From: Clostridiales bacterium
GTDB taxonomy: Bacteria; Bacillota; Clostridia; Saccharofermentanales; Saccharofermentanaceae
Direction: 5' to 3'
Assembly: GCA_017511005.1 (NCBI GenBank)
Contig: JAFWLP010000081.1
Coordinates: 1-64,000 of the forward strand
DNA length: 64,000 nucleotides
The number at the start of each line of letters is the position of its first letter. Position 1 is the first letter of the stretch. Below are positions 35,071 to 44,751 of this stretch, piece by piece. Under the pieces are notes generated by a model, which did no database searches, was not told the DNA's origin, and saw only the letters and a list, made by a program, of their open reading frames with translations. A program made the translations under genes and the position numbers.

Positions 35071-36876
35071 ATGTTCCAAAGTGCGCTGCTGAAGCGAACA
35101 ATGACTCTTGTAGTATTGTCTCTCCTGGCTTCCGCCATACTTGCGACCATAGCGTTCCTGGTAGCCGGAAGAAGCGCCGCCATATCTCTTGAACGCGATA
35201 ACAACCTGGAACAGGATATCCAATACAAAGCATTTTTTGACAGCAATCCCGAATTCTTCGACAGTTCCGACTTCAGGTACTTCTTTTTCAGTTCCAGTTA
35301 TGCCACCGGACATGACTATTACCTCGTAAACTCAAAAGGCAGCATAGTCAGTTCCACGGGAATAGAGCACAGGAACGTTGCCGTTACGGACACCACCAAT
35401 CTAATCCCTGTCCTTAATGCCCTGAAATACAAAGAACAGAACGGTATCGAGTACTACACCTTTGATTCTCTTAAGATCAATTACACGATAATAATCGCAA
35501 GATTCCCGGTCACGATCGAAGGAAATCCTTATTATCTTTACTCGCTCTCATACCTGAACGGATTCAATGACCTTATCGTCAAGTACGTTAACATTCTCCT
35601 GCTGTCCACGCTGATGGCCGCATGTGCGATGCTCGTTCCCGCATACGCCTTTGTATGCAGGATGGTACTCCCTCTCCAGAAGATCAATGAAGTAGCGATG
35701 GAATACGGTAAGGGCAACTTCAGCATCAGAGCCGATGAGTCGCATAAGGGCGAGATCGGTGAACTCGGTCAGTCATTCAACTTCCTGGCAGACAGGCTCT
35801 CCAAATCCATCAGCGACCTTACGGCGGAACGTAACCAGCTGCAGGATATTTTCGACGTGATATCAGACGGAATCGTGGTTGTGGACAAGGATTCCGTTCC
35901 GGTAACCACAAACAAAGCCATACACAAACTCTTTGAACGTGCCGAAAAGAACAATATGTTTACCGAGAGACTCCAGCTCATTCCTTTCGATGACGTATGG
36001 ACGGATTTCGAGGACTGCATCGCAACCGGTGAGACAAAGACCAGACAGATCGACAACCGCGATTACGCTTACCAGTGCACGATCATTCCAAAATACGATT
36101 CAACTGACAGCACGAGCATCATCGGTGCTACAGGCTTCTTCCGTGATATCTTCGAAGAACAGAAGAACGAAAGATTCCGTCAGGATTACGTTGCCAATAT
36201 CTCACATGAGCTCCGTACTCCTCTTCAGACCTTGAGAGGTCTTATCGAGCCTCTCTCCGACGGTATGGTAAAGAAAGAGGCTGACCGCCAGCGTTATTAC
36301 CAGATCATTCTCAACGAGACAATGAGACTTTCGCGTCTGATCGACGACATGTTGGAGCTCTCCAAGCTCCAGTCCAGAACGCTTGCTTTCAAGACGTTCC
36401 CTTTCAATCTCAATACGCTAATCTCAAATATCGAGATCAGGTTCAAACCTATCATGAAAGAATCCGGCATCAGGTTCTCCGTTCAGAATAATTACGGTGA
36501 ATTGCCGACCGTTATGGGAAACCCTGACCGTGTTGAACAGATCCTCGTAATCCTTTTGGACAACGCCAAGAAATATACGCCCGCAGGCAAGAGCATTACC
36601 ATTCTGACCGATTATATCGAGACCGAGAAGAAGGTTTACATCTCCGTCGCTGACACAGGCCAGGGCATCCACGAATACGACATCGGCCATATTTTCGACA
36701 GATTCTTCAAGGCTGACCGTGCGCGAGGCAAGAAAGGTTCCGGCTTAGGTCTTTCCATTGCAAAAGAGCTTCTTACTTACATGGGTGAGACGATTACCGT
36801 CAACAGCAAGTATGAGGAAGGTTCCACATTCACATTTACGCTGACCAAAGCAGAGGTTCCTGATGCCTGGGACTGA
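35071..36876 (+). CDS. Sensor histidine kinase (WalK/PhoR-like)
   Basis: A 601-residue membrane kinase. TM1 at about 8-32, an extracytoplasmic sensor domain to about 170, TM2 at about 171-200, HAMP (to about 255), PAS-like domain (about 260-370), HisKA with the phospho-accepting histidine in NISHELRTPLQT (near 379), and the HATPase_c motifs DNAKKYTP, DTGQGIHEYD and GSGLGLSIAKEL. All catalytic boxes are intact. It is read from the ATG touching the regulator stop; the last 14 bp overlap the pseudouridine synthase gene. Confidence 0.93.
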   Translation: MFQSALLKRTMTLVVLSLLASAILATIAFLVAGRSAAISLERDNNLEQDIQYKAFFDSNPEFFDSSDFRYFFFSSSYATGHDYYLVNSKGSIVSSTGIEHRNVAVTDTTNLIPVLNALKYKEQNGIEYYTFDSLKINYTIIIARFPVTIEGNPYYLYSLSYLNGFNDLIVKYVNILLLSTLMAACAMLVPAYAFVCRMVLPLQKINEVAMEYGKGNFSIRADESHKGEIGELGQSFNFLADRLSKSISDLTAERNQLQDIFDVISDGIVVVDKDSVPVTTNKAIHKLFERAEKNNMFTERLQLIPFDDVWTDFEDCIATGETKTRQIDNRDYAYQCTIIPKYDSTDSTSIIGATGFFRDIFEEQKNERFRQDYVANISHELRTPLQTLRGLIEPLSDGMVKKEADRQRYYQIILNETMRLSRLIDDMLELSKLQSRTLAFKTFPFNLNTLISNIEIRFKPIMKESGIRFSVQNNYGELPTVMGNPDRVEQILVILLDNAKKYTPAGKSITILTDYIETEKKVYISVADTGQGIHEYDIGHIFDRFFKADRARGKKGSGLGLSIAKELLTYMGETITVNSKYEEGSTFTFTLTKAEVPDAWD

Positions 36877-37576
36877 ATCTGAAGGCATAAGACTGAACAA
36901 GTACATTGCTTCGTCAGGTCTGTGTTCGAGGCGCGAAGCCGATACCCTGATAGAGAATGGTAAAGTCACACTTAACGGAATGACCGCTGTACAGGGCAGC
37001 AAAGTCTGTCCAGGCGATGTAGTTGAAGTAAACGGGAGAAAGGTAACCCCGGGCGATGACATGATATATATCGCCTTCAACAAGCCGCTCGGCATTACCT
37101 GCACGACAGACAGCCGCGATCCTTCAAACATCATTGATTACATAGGATTCGAAGAACGCATCTTCCCTATAGGCCGTCTTGACAAGAATTCTTCCGGACT
37201 GATATTGCTTACCAATGACGGTTCCATTGTTAATAAGCTCCTCCGTGCCGAGAACGGTCATGAGAAGGAATATCTCGTAACGGTCAACCGGCCTTACGAC
37301 AGAGCATTTATCAAATCAATGGAATCAGGTGTTCCGGTTCTCGGTCAGCTGACTCTTCCCTGCAAGCTCATGCCTGCCGGCGAGAAGTCTTTCCGGATCA
37401 TCCTTCATCAGGGACTGAACCGCCAGATCCGCCGCATGTGCGAGTATCTGGGTTACAAGGTAACCCGCCTTAAGCGCATCCGCTTCATGAACATCCGACT
37501 GGATGATCTTGAATCAGGCAAATGGCGCTATCTTACTGCGGAAGAAAAAAGGATCCTTCTCAAGGACGTCGATTAA
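36863..37576 (+). CDS. S4-domain rRNA pseudouridine synthase, RluF-like
   Basis: An RsuA/RluB/RluF-family enzyme of 237 residues. The N-terminal S4 RNA-binding domain (LNKYIASSGLCSRREAD) is followed by the catalytic aspartate motif GRLDKNSSGLIL and the C-terminal QGLNRQIRRMCEYLGYKV, then LKRIRFMNIRL, which fits RluF better than RluB. RluF modifies 23S rRNA U2604 in E. coli; the target here is inferred. It overlaps the kinase gene by 14 bp, an odd partnership, probably only shared transcription. Confidence 0.87.
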   Translation: MPGTESEGIRLNKYIASSGLCSRREADTLIENGKVTLNGMTAVQGSKVCPGDVVEVNGRKVTPGDDMIYIAFNKPLGITCTTDSRDPSNIIDYIGFEERIFPIGRLDKNSSGLILLTNDGSIVNKLLRAENGHEKEYLVTVNRPYDRAFIKSMESGVPVLGQLTLPCKLMPAGEKSFRIILHQGLNRQIRRMCEYLGYKVTRLKRIRFMNIRLDDLESGKWRYLTAEEKRILLKDVD

Positions 37577-37592
37577 TTACTGAAATCATTAC

Positions 37593-37769
37593 AGATTGGT
37601 TTTTCGGAATCTTCAGACTTAATGTGATCTTCCTATCAGATCGTGTCAGCATTATTTTTTCCTAAAGATTTCCCGAATGACCGGATTCAGGAAATGGTTA
37701 TGGAAAAACACGGTCAAATTACCAAAAACATTGTCTAAAACGGGACAATCAGGAAATCTTCGGGAAAAG
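37593..37769. repeat. Dispersed intergenic repeat, copy B
   Basis: Second copy of the repeat at 19811-19980, lying between the convergent rluF-like gene and the gene at 37830. It ends right beside the T run of the downstream gene's terminator. About 76% identity to copy A over the ungapped 102-bp core. The 253-bp gap holds no other gene. Confidence 0.65.
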
Positions 37770-37770
37770 C

Positions 37771-37803
37771 AAAAAAAGCTGTCCCAACGATCTGAGACAG
37801 CTT
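37771..37803 (-). terminator. Terminator of the acidic-tailed membrane protein gene
   Basis: On the minus strand AAGCTGTC pairs with GACAGCTT around a 12-nt loop, followed by TTTTTTT. Confidence 0.88.
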
Positions 37804-37829
37804 CCATGTGGTTAAACTTTATAATATTC

Positions 37830-38618
37830 TTACTCTTCGTCAGAATCAGTATCTTCTGCAGCTTCCTGGCTCTCAGCAGCTGCTTCCTCTGCCGCTTTTG
37901 CTGCAGCTTCTTCAGCTTCTCTGGCAGCCTGCTCTTCGGCACGCTTTGCAGCTTCAGCCTCTTCATCAGCCTTCTTCTCTGCCTTGGTCTCTTCGATGAT
38001 GGCATCGATCTCCGTAGAACCTGTATCTTTCTCTACGTCCTTCTCATAATAGAACTTGACCTTGTCCTTGCTGTTGCGTGCGCCGTAAGCTTCGGCAATG
38101 GCGAAAGCCTCCTCACGCAGCTGCTTGAAATCATCGATAGATTCGAGATCTGCCGAAGATGTCTGATAGCAGGCGTCTTCGAAAACATCATCAAGAACGA
38201 GATAGAAATTCGATTCTTTCTTGAAGTTCTTGTCGATCAGAGCTTCAGCCTGATCTGGTGTTCCGTCTCTTCCGTCAAAATTCTCGAACGGGATCGAGAT
38301 CTTGCTGTAGCGGTATCTAAGAACGACATACTTCTCGTTGTAATCCACTGCTACGCGGAATTTTGCAATCAGGAAAGACTGTGCAAATACCAGAATGCTG
38401 ATAATGCAGCTGAGACCGCCGACAACAAGCAACGCTATCTTGATGATATTGTCGCTGACCTTAAGCAATCCGTAGAATACCAGGAATAATCCGACAACGA
38501 AGAATATAACAGAAACGATCCTGTTACGTGAGATCTTCGAAGGATTAGCAGGATAACAATGAACCCCCTCCTTTGGAAGCTTGTCGATCAGTTCTTTGTT
38601 CTCGAGTTCATTAGCCAT
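37830..38618 (-). CDS. Membrane protein with acidic Ala/Glu-rich coiled tail
   Basis: Function unknown, 262 residues. Two membrane helices at about 32-54 and 60-84 are followed by a cytoplasm-facing mixed region to about 205 (VDYNEKYVVLRYRYSKISIPFENFDG resembles a PH-like or YcxB-like strand pattern, tentative), then about 55 residues made almost only of Ala, Glu, Lys, Arg and Asp, likely helical or coiled coil. The ATG has GGAGGAGAG upstream. valS precedes it by 18 bp, so they may share a transcript. Confidence 0.75.
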   Translation of the reverse strand: MANELENKELIDKLPKEGVHCYPANPSKISRNRIVSVIFFVVGLFLVFYGLLKVSDNIIKIALLVVGGLSCIISILVFAQSFLIAKFRVAVDYNEKYVVLRYRYSKISIPFENFDGRDGTPDQAEALIDKNFKKESNFYLVLDDVFEDACYQTSSADLESIDDFKQLREEAFAIAEAYGARNSKDKVKFYYEKDVEKDTGSTEIDAIIEETKAEKKADEEAEAAKRAEEQAAREAEEAAAKAAEEAAAESQEAAEDTDSDEE

Positions 38619-38636
38619 AAAAACTCTCCTCCTTAA

Positions 38637-41291
38637 TTATTTGCTCAAAACCTCTATCCTGTCTGAAAGATTAGCATACATTTCTTCATACTTTGCGAGC
38701 TTGGCCCTCTCCTGCTCGACAACTGCGGCAGGTGCCTTGCTTACAAACGATTCGTTGGAGAGTTTTCCGTTAAGACGTTTGATCTCTCCGTCAAGACGTG
38801 TCTTCTCTTTATCGAGTCTCTCAAGCTCTTTGGCGATATCGATAAGATCTTCCAGAGGGATGTATATCTCTCCGCCGCCGAATACTGCGGTAACGGCGGT
38901 TGACGGGATCCCTTCCTTGGACTGTCTTGTCTCAAGGCTGCTTACGGAAGCAAGTCTCTCAAGGAAGCCTTCTCCGTCGGTAAACATCTTAGCGATCTTA
39001 TCTGAAGCCGTAACAACGATGATATGAGCCTTGCGTGAAGGCGCAACGTCCATGTTCTTGCGTACCGCACGGATGCCCCTTATGGCATCGATCATGGTGT
39101 TCATCATCTCCGCGTCCTCAGGGCTTGACATCACACGGTCAGCCTCAGGCCATTCTGAGATCATGATGGATTCAGCCTTATCAGCGATAACAAGATTTGA
39201 ATAGACCTCTTCGGTAATGAAAGGCATGAAAGGATGCAGGAGCTTCATTGCTTCGCTCAATACGTAGTTGAGCAGATAAATGGCATTATTTCTCGTCTTG
39301 CATTCCTTATCGTATAGTCTGCTCTTTGTGATCTCGATATACCAGTCACAGAAGTTATCCCAGAGGAAATCAACGATCTTGCTGAGAGCAACACCGAACT
39401 CATAGTTATCGATGTTAACGGTAGCTTCGGAAATGAGATCATGCAGTTCAGTAAGGATCCACTTATCTTCCGTTGTAAAGAGCGATTCATCGAGCATATC
39501 GGGCGTGAAGTCATCATCCGTATTCATGACAACGAATCTCATGGCATTCCAGATCTTATTGGAAAGATTTCTTCCCATGAGGATCTTGTCCTCCTGGAAT
39601 CTCTGATCGTTTCCGGGTGCGTTTCCTGTTACGAGGGCGAATCTCAGAGCATCGGCACCGTTCTGGTCAATGATCTCAAGAGGATCGATGCCGTTGCCCA
39701 GTGACTTGCTCATCTTGCGGCCCTGTGAATCTCTTACGAGACCGTGAATGAGGATATCGCGGAAAGGAACATCATCCATATGCGCAAGACCGGCAACGAT
39801 CATTCTGGAAACCCAGAATGTGATGATGTCATAGCCTGTTACGAGCGTATCCGTAGGATAGAACTTCGCAAGGTCTTCAGTCTTCTCGGGCCATCCCAAT
39901 GTAGAGAACGGCCAAAGCGCAGACGAGAACCATGTATCCAGCGTATCGGGATCCTGACGCATTTCCCTGCCGCATTTGGGACAATTGCAGGAACTTTCCT
40001 TGGTAACGGAGATCTCACCGCAGTCATCACAATAGAACGCAGGGATCCTGTGACCCCACCAGAGCTGACGTGAGATGCACCAGTCTCTGATGTCTTCCAT
40101 CCAGTTGAAATAGTTCTTCGAGAATCTCTCGGGAACAAATCTGATGGAACCGTCCTTAACAGCCGCAATGGCAGGCTTTGCGAGTTCTTCCATCTTAACG
40201 AACCACTGGAGTGATACACGGGGCTCGATCGTGGTGCCGCATCTGTAGCAGGTACCGACATTATGGGAATAATCCTCGATCTCAGTAAGGTAACCGCCAT
40301 CTTCAAGATCCTTAACGATCACTTCCCTTGCCTCATATCTGTCCATACCGGCATACTTCGGGTAATCTTCCGTAATCTTAGCATCTTCAGTAAGAACATT
40401 GATAACTTCAAGCCCGTGACGCAGACCGACCTCGAAATCGTTGGGATCATGTGCAGGCGTGATCTTTACGGCACCCGTACCGAACTCAATGTCAACGTAA
40501 TCGTCTGCAATTACCGGTATCCTGCGGCCTACCAAAGGAAGGATCAGCATCTTGCCGATAACATCCTTATATCTTTCATCCTTGGGATTAACGGCAACAG
40601 CTGTATCACCAAGTAAAGTCTCAGGTCTGGTCGTGGCCAGATCGATATATCCGGATCCGTCCTCGAAAGGATATCTGATGTGCCAGAAATGACCTGCCTG
40701 ATCAGCATAATCAACTTCAGCGTTTGAAATGGATGTAAGGCAATGAGGACACCAGTTGATGATCCTCTCTCCTCTGTAAATAAGTCCCTGATTATAGTAT
40801 TTTACAAATACTTCCTTAACGGCATCAGAACAACCCTCATCCATGGTGAAACGCTCATGTGACCAGTCGCATGAAGAACCGATCTTCTTAAGCTGCTCAA
40901 CGATCCTTCCGCCGTACTGTTCCTTCCAAGCCCAGGCTCTCTCAAGGAACTTCTCACGTCCGAGATCCTCCTTGGTAAGACCTTCCTCACGCATGGTTGC
41001 AACAATCCTGGCTTCAGTTGCTATGGAAGCATGATCCGTACCTGGCAGCCAGAGAGTCTCATAGCCTGCCATTCTCTTATATCTTGTAAGTGTATCCTGC
41101 AAAGTATTGTCCAGTGCATGACCCATGTGGAGCTGACCGGTAATATTCGGCGGGGGCATTACAATGGAGAACTTCTTCCCCGTCTTTCCTGCCTTGGGCT
41201 GAAAATAATTGCTCGTCATCCACTTTGCATAGAGTCTGCTCTCAGCCTCATTCGGATCAAAAGCTTTGCTGATATTATCTATTCTTGCCAT
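38637..41291 (-). CDS. valS: Valyl-tRNA synthetase
   Basis: ValRS charges tRNA-Val and edits mis-charged Thr. The class I HIGH equivalent is HMGHALDNT (near residue 56), the editing domain carries TTRPETLLGDTAVAV, the KMSKS loop is GRKMSKSLGNGIDP, and the C-terminal tRNA-binding coiled coil (about 820-884) is present. 884 residues is standard. The 21-bp gap to the ROK gene leaves no room for a T-box, so control must act further upstream or elsewhere. Confidence 0.97.
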   Translation of the reverse strand: MARIDNISKAFDPNEAESRLYAKWMTSNYFQPKAGKTGKKFSIVMPPPNITGQLHMGHALDNTLQDTLTRYKRMAGYETLWLPGTDHASIATEARIVATMREEGLTKEDLGREKFLERAWAWKEQYGGRIVEQLKKIGSSCDWSHERFTMDEGCSDAVKEVFVKYYNQGLIYRGERIINWCPHCLTSISNAEVDYADQAGHFWHIRYPFEDGSGYIDLATTRPETLLGDTAVAVNPKDERYKDVIGKMLILPLVGRRIPVIADDYVDIEFGTGAVKITPAHDPNDFEVGLRHGLEVINVLTEDAKITEDYPKYAGMDRYEAREVIVKDLEDGGYLTEIEDYSHNVGTCYRCGTTIEPRVSLQWFVKMEELAKPAIAAVKDGSIRFVPERFSKNYFNWMEDIRDWCISRQLWWGHRIPAFYCDDCGEISVTKESSCNCPKCGREMRQDPDTLDTWFSSALWPFSTLGWPEKTEDLAKFYPTDTLVTGYDIITFWVSRMIVAGLAHMDDVPFRDILIHGLVRDSQGRKMSKSLGNGIDPLEIIDQNGADALRFALVTGNAPGNDQRFQEDKILMGRNLSNKIWNAMRFVVMNTDDDFTPDMLDESLFTTEDKWILTELHDLISEATVNIDNYEFGVALSKIVDFLWDNFCDWYIEITKSRLYDKECKTRNNAIYLLNYVLSEAMKLLHPFMPFITEEVYSNLVIADKAESIMISEWPEADRVMSSPEDAEMMNTMIDAIRGIRAVRKNMDVAPSRKAHIIVVTASDKIAKMFTDGEGFLERLASVSSLETRQSKEGIPSTAVTAVFGGGEIYIPLEDLIDIAKELERLDKEKTRLDGEIKRLNGKLSNESFVSKAPAAVVEQERAKLAKYEEMYANLSDRIEVLSK

Positions 41292-41312
41292 AATCTGATC
41301 TGTAATCCTCTC

Positions 41313-42269
41313 TTACTTCTTTATCATCGAGAGCGCGCCATAGAGGATGGAATCATCGCCCAGAGCGGCTTTCTTGAATTCAACGGTTTCTCTTATCGAA
41401 GGCATGCAGTATCTGTCAACTTCAGCCAGTATCTTCTCCATGAAGATATCACCCACCGCTTCGATCACGCCTCCGCCGTACACGACAACATCAGGACTGA
41501 AAGTATTAACGAGATTGCCTGAAGCCACCGCAAGATAATGGCAGGCACGGTTCACGGCTTCGCGCGCAACCGCATCGCCTTCGGCCAGCGCATTCTTAAG
41601 GACCTTTGACTTGAACACACCGTTCTCGACGGCTTCAGCCATGGAGGACTTTCTTCCCCTGGAAACCTGCTGTCTGATGTATGAAGACATTCCCTGCTTG
41701 CTTGAGAAAGCCTCAAGGCAGCCCCTCTGTCCGCAATTGCACAAAGGTCCCTCAGGATCGAGGATCATGTGTCCGTATTCTGCAGCCTTGAACTTATTTC
41801 CCGTGAACAGCTCACCGTTCAGGATAAGTCCGCCGCCCATGCCTGTACCGACGAACAGACCGACAACATTCTTGTAACCTTTGGCGGCACCAAACTTATA
41901 CTCTCCAAGAACTCCGACATTTACATCGTTTCCGATATAGAACGGACAGCCGAATTCGTCTTCGATCGGCTTTCTGATATTGTAATTCCTCCACGGAAGA
42001 TTGGGTGAGAAAAGAACCACGCCTGTCTCCTGATTGATAACACCGGGAGCACCGGCTGCGATGGCGTGGATATCACTCTTCTTGATCCCCGAGGTATTGA
42101 TAAGCTCTTTTACGACGTTGATGATAACCTGCTCAACGTTCTCGGAAGAATCTCCGCCTGCCTTGGTCTTCTTCTTAAGTCTGTAGACGACTTCTTTCTT
42201 GGAATTGAACACGACACCAAGCACCTTGGTTCCGCCGATATCCAAACAAAGATTATAAGATTCTGCCAT
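41313..42269 (-). CDS. ROK-family sugar kinase (glucokinase-like)
   Basis: A 318-residue kinase with the ATP-binding LDIGGTKVLGVVF (about 9-21), catalytic aspartate in GNDVNVGVLGEYKFGAAKG, EYGHMILDPEGP and the ROK zinc motif CNCGQRGCLEAFSS. The pattern fits glucokinase or N-acetylmannosamine kinase; glucose is the commonest substrate in this group but specificity is an inference. There is no N-terminal helix-turn-helix, so it is an enzyme rather than a repressor. Confidence 0.9.
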   Translation of the reverse strand: MAESYNLCLDIGGTKVLGVVFNSKKEVVYRLKKKTKAGGDSSENVEQVIINVVKELINTSGIKKSDIHAIAAGAPGVINQETGVVLFSPNLPWRNYNIRKPIEDEFGCPFYIGNDVNVGVLGEYKFGAAKGYKNVVGLFVGTGMGGGLILNGELFTGNKFKAAEYGHMILDPEGPLCNCGQRGCLEAFSSKQGMSSYIRQQVSRGRKSSMAEAVENGVFKSKVLKNALAEGDAVAREAVNRACHYLAVASGNLVNTFSPDVVVYGGGVIEAVGDIFMEKILAEVDRYCMPSIRETVEFKKAALGDDSILYGALSMIKK

Positions 42270-42307
42270 AGCTTATGTCCTCCTTGATTATTGATAGTGA
42301 TTTAAGA

Positions 42308-43633
42308 TCAGCTGACGCCCAGCGCGGCACCGTTGCTGCCGACGTCACCGTAACTCTTCTCCTGGGATCCGTTCTTATAAATGAGCACAGGCTGTTTGCC
42401 CTCAACGATGGTCTCTTTCTTGATAATGCACTCCTTAACGTCCTTCTCGGAAGGAATGTTGAACATTACGTCCCTCATAGCCTCTTCGATAATGGCTCTC
42501 AGGCCTCTTGCACCCGTATTCTGCTCAATTGCCTTATCTGCGATGGCCTTTATCGCGTCTTCCTCGAAAATCAGATCCACGTCATCCATCTTGAGCATCT
42601 TCTGGTACTGCTTGATGATGGCATTCTTGGGTTCCGTAAGGACTTTTACGAGAGCCTGGCTGTCAAGCTTGTCCAATGCGACTGTAACAGGAAGACGTCC
42701 GATAAACTCCGGGATAAGACCGAACTTCATAAGGTCGTCAGGCTTAACGTCGTGGAAGTAAACACCGCTGTTACGGTCCTTTCTGGACTGTACCTCGGCA
42801 CCGAAGCCGTACTGCTTCTGCTCCACTCTCTGAGCGATTATCTCATCAAGGCCGTCAAAAGCGCCGCCCACGATGAAGAGGATGTTCGTGGTGTCGATCT
42901 TGATGCACTCCTCATTGGGATGCTTTCTGCCGCCCTTCGGCGGTACGTTCGCAACAGTGCTTTCGAGTATCTTAAGCAGAGCCTGCTGGACGCCTTCACC
43001 GCTTACGTCACGTGTAATAGATACGTTCTCGGTCTTCTTTGTTATCTTATCGATCTCATCGATATAAACGATACCGGTCTGAGCTCTCTCGACATCATAA
43101 TCGGCAGCGATGATGAGCTTCAAAAGGATATTCTCGACATCCTCACCGACATATCCTGCCTGGGTAAGGCTTGTCGCATCGGCAACCGCAAAAGGAACAT
43201 TAAGGATCCTTGCGAGTGTCTGCGCAAGGAGAGTCTTGCCTGAACCCGTAGGTCCGAGCAGAAGGATATTGCTCTTGGATATCTCCGTATCATCCTGCGG
43301 AAGATCGGAATAGACTCTCTTATAGTGATTGTAGACAGCAACGGAAAGAGCGATCTTTGCGTCTTCCTGTCCGATGACATACCAGTCCAGCTTATCTTTT
43401 ATCTCGCGGGGAGTAACAAGCTTCTTCGGCTTAATGCTGCGCATCTTGCGCTTCTTGCTGACCTTCTCTTCTTCGGCCACGATCCCGTATGCCGTCCTGA
43501 TGCAGTCGATGCAGATATAGCAGTTAACGCCCGAAAAGAGTCTGGGGACCTCATACTCCGATTTGCCGCAGAAAGAGCAGCTCAGGACTTCTCTTGAGTC
43601 ACCGCCGTAATTGCCGTTCTTAGAATTAGCCAT
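42308..43633 (-). CDS. clpX: ATP-dependent Clp protease ATP-binding subunit ClpX
   Basis: ClpX unfolds substrates and feeds them to ClpP. The N-terminal C4 zinc domain ([10 protein letters not shown]...NCYICIDCI), Walker [12 protein letters not shown], Walker B YIDEIDKI, the pore loop within [11 protein letters not shown] and the ClpP-binding loop region (KQYGFGAEV) are present in 441 residues. Expression probably starts at its own promoter. No clpP is visible in the window. Confidence 0.97.
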   Translation of the reverse strand: MANSKNGNYGGDSREVLSCSFCGKSEYEVPRLFSGVNCYICIDCIRTAYGIVAEEEKVSKKRKMRSIKPKKLVTPREIKDKLDWYVIGQEDAKIALSVAVYNHYKRVYSDLPQDDTEISKSNILLLGPTGSGKTLLAQTLARILNVPFAVADATSLTQAGYVGEDVENILLKLIIAADYDVERAQTGIVYIDEIDKITKKTENVSITRDVSGEGVQQALLKILESTVANVPPKGGRKHPNEECIKIDTTNILFIVGGAFDGLDEIIAQRVEQKQYGFGAEVQSRKDRNSGVYFHDVKPDDLMKFGLIPEFIGRLPVTVALDKLDSQALVKVLTEPKNAIIKQYQKMLKMDDVDLIFEEDAIKAIADKAIEQNTGARGLRAIIEEAMRDVMFNIPSEKDVKECIIKKETIVEGKQPVLIYKNGSQEKSYGDVGSNGAALGVS

Positions 43634-43650
43634 TAAAAATCTCCTAAAAA

Positions 43651-43698
43651 ATGATATTTTTAGTCATGATATTTTATCACTACCAGCCATTTTAACAA
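43651..43698 (-). promoter_or_regulatory. clpX promoter with paired direct repeats
   Basis: TTGTTA (43693-43698), 16 bp, TAAAAT (43671-43676) on the minus strand. A 10-bp direct repeat ATGATATTTT (plus strand, 43651-43660 and 43666-43675) overlaps the -10 box and the start of the leader with a 15-bp period, and could bind a regulator. It is not a CtsR site. Confidence 0.45.
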
Positions 43699-43760
43699 AT
43701 ATAATAAATATAAATATTTCAAAACGGTGATAATTTAGGCTCTATTAAGACAATCCGGTA

Positions 43761-44207
43761 TTAAATGGCCGCAGAATCAAGGATAACGGTGAACGGACCG
43801 TCATTGATAAGACTGACCTGCATGTCGGCACCGAAAACTCCGAGTTCAAGCTTTCTGACCTGCGGTCTTATGGAATCCGCTATGTAGTTGTAAAGTTCCT
43901 CTGCTCTCTGAGGACCCATGCTGTCGGTAAATGAAGGCCTGTTGCCGTGCTTGCAGTCGGCGTACAGGGTGAACTGTGATACAAGGAGCATTTCTCCGTC
44001 AATATCGGAGAGGCTGAGATTGGTCTTGCCGTTCTCATCTGAGAAAATCCGCATTTTAAGCAGTTTGGCTATCATCTTGTCCGCAACTGCTTCATCGTCT
44101 TCTTTTCCGATGCCGGCAAGAACAAGCATGCCGGGACCGACAGATGCGGTCCTTACGCCGTCAATGTCAACCGATGCCTGCTTTACGACCTGAATGCAAA
44201 ATCTCAT
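43761..44207 (-). CDS. dtd: D-aminoacyl-tRNA deacylase
   Basis: Dtd removes D-amino acids from tRNAs. The 148-residue protein has the active-site motif SQFTLYADCKHGNRPSF (about 78-94) and the cross-subunit Gly-Pro motif in NDGPFTVILDS near the C-terminus. It begins 3 bp after the lipoprotein stop, within a rarA-lipoprotein-dtd run. Confidence 0.96.
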   Translation of the reverse strand: MRFCIQVVKQASVDIDGVRTASVGPGMLVLAGIGKEDDEAVADKMIAKLLKMRIFSDENGKTNLSLSDIDGEMLLVSQFTLYADCKHGNRPSFTDSMGPQRAEELYNYIADSIRPQVRKLELGVFGADMQVSLINDGPFTVILDSAAI

Positions 44208-44210
44208 AGA

Positions 44211-44750
44211 TCAGAACCCCGCGTCTTCCTGATAGCCTTCCAGCATGTACCATGAGCCGCCGGCCTCATAAACGACATAGTAGAAGTCGGCGGTAACATT
44301 TTCGGTCCCGCTGCTGAAGAAAACCGTCACTTTCTGTATCTGAACAAGTCCGATCGAAGAATACTCAAAACCAGTCAAAAGACAGATTCTCGATCTCATT
44401 ACGGCTTCGTCATAACCGTTTGCAAGACAGTAATCCTTGTATCCCGCTGAGGCTGTTCCGCTGACGGAAGCGCTTATGTTAAAGATATTCCTGTACTGTC
44501 CGTACAGATCGTCTCCCGAAATATCCCCTAATCTCTCGAAAAATCCTTCAGGATAACACTTATCGAACATTGCCCTGTTGTCCGTAAACAGAGCTTCCAG
44601 AAAACCTCTGGCAACAAATCTGCCGTCAGTATTGACCTGATCTATCGTCACGGGCTCCTCAGGCACTATCTTCTGCTCCTTGCCGGCACATCCCGTAATA
44701 CACAACACCAAAAGCATTACGGCAATTGCCGCAGCCATCATCCTGCGCAT
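44211..44750 (-). CDS. Small lipoprotein of unknown function
   Basis: A 179-residue protein with a signal peptide and lipobox ITGC (cysteine at about 21). The mature part looks like a compact alpha/beta NTF2-like fold (FVARGFLEALFTDNRAMFDKCYP; VTVFFSSGTENVTADFYYVVYE). No catalytic motif is seen. It lies 1 bp after rarA and 3 bp before dtd, so it is cotranscribed with cytoplasmic quality-control genes, an uninformative context. Confidence 0.75.
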   Translation of the reverse strand: MRRMMAAAIAVMLLVLCITGCAGKEQKIVPEEPVTIDQVNTDGRFVARGFLEALFTDNRAMFDKCYPEGFFERLGDISGDDLYGQYRNIFNISASVSGTASAGYKDYCLANGYDEAVMRSRICLLTGFEYSSIGLVQIQKVTVFFSSGTENVTADFYYVVYEAGGSWYMLEGYQEDAGF

Positions 44751-44751
44751 C

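Noticed and set aside
37618-37660. Plus-strand terminator after the RluF-like gene
   Set aside because: A GATCT/AGATC stem followed by a distant T run is too weak, and it falls inside the repeat copy B.
37652-38005. A 117-residue minus-strand frame spanning the repeat and the 37830 gene end
   Set aside because: It runs through a clear terminator and overlaps the real gene in another frame; its end lies in the dispersed repeat.
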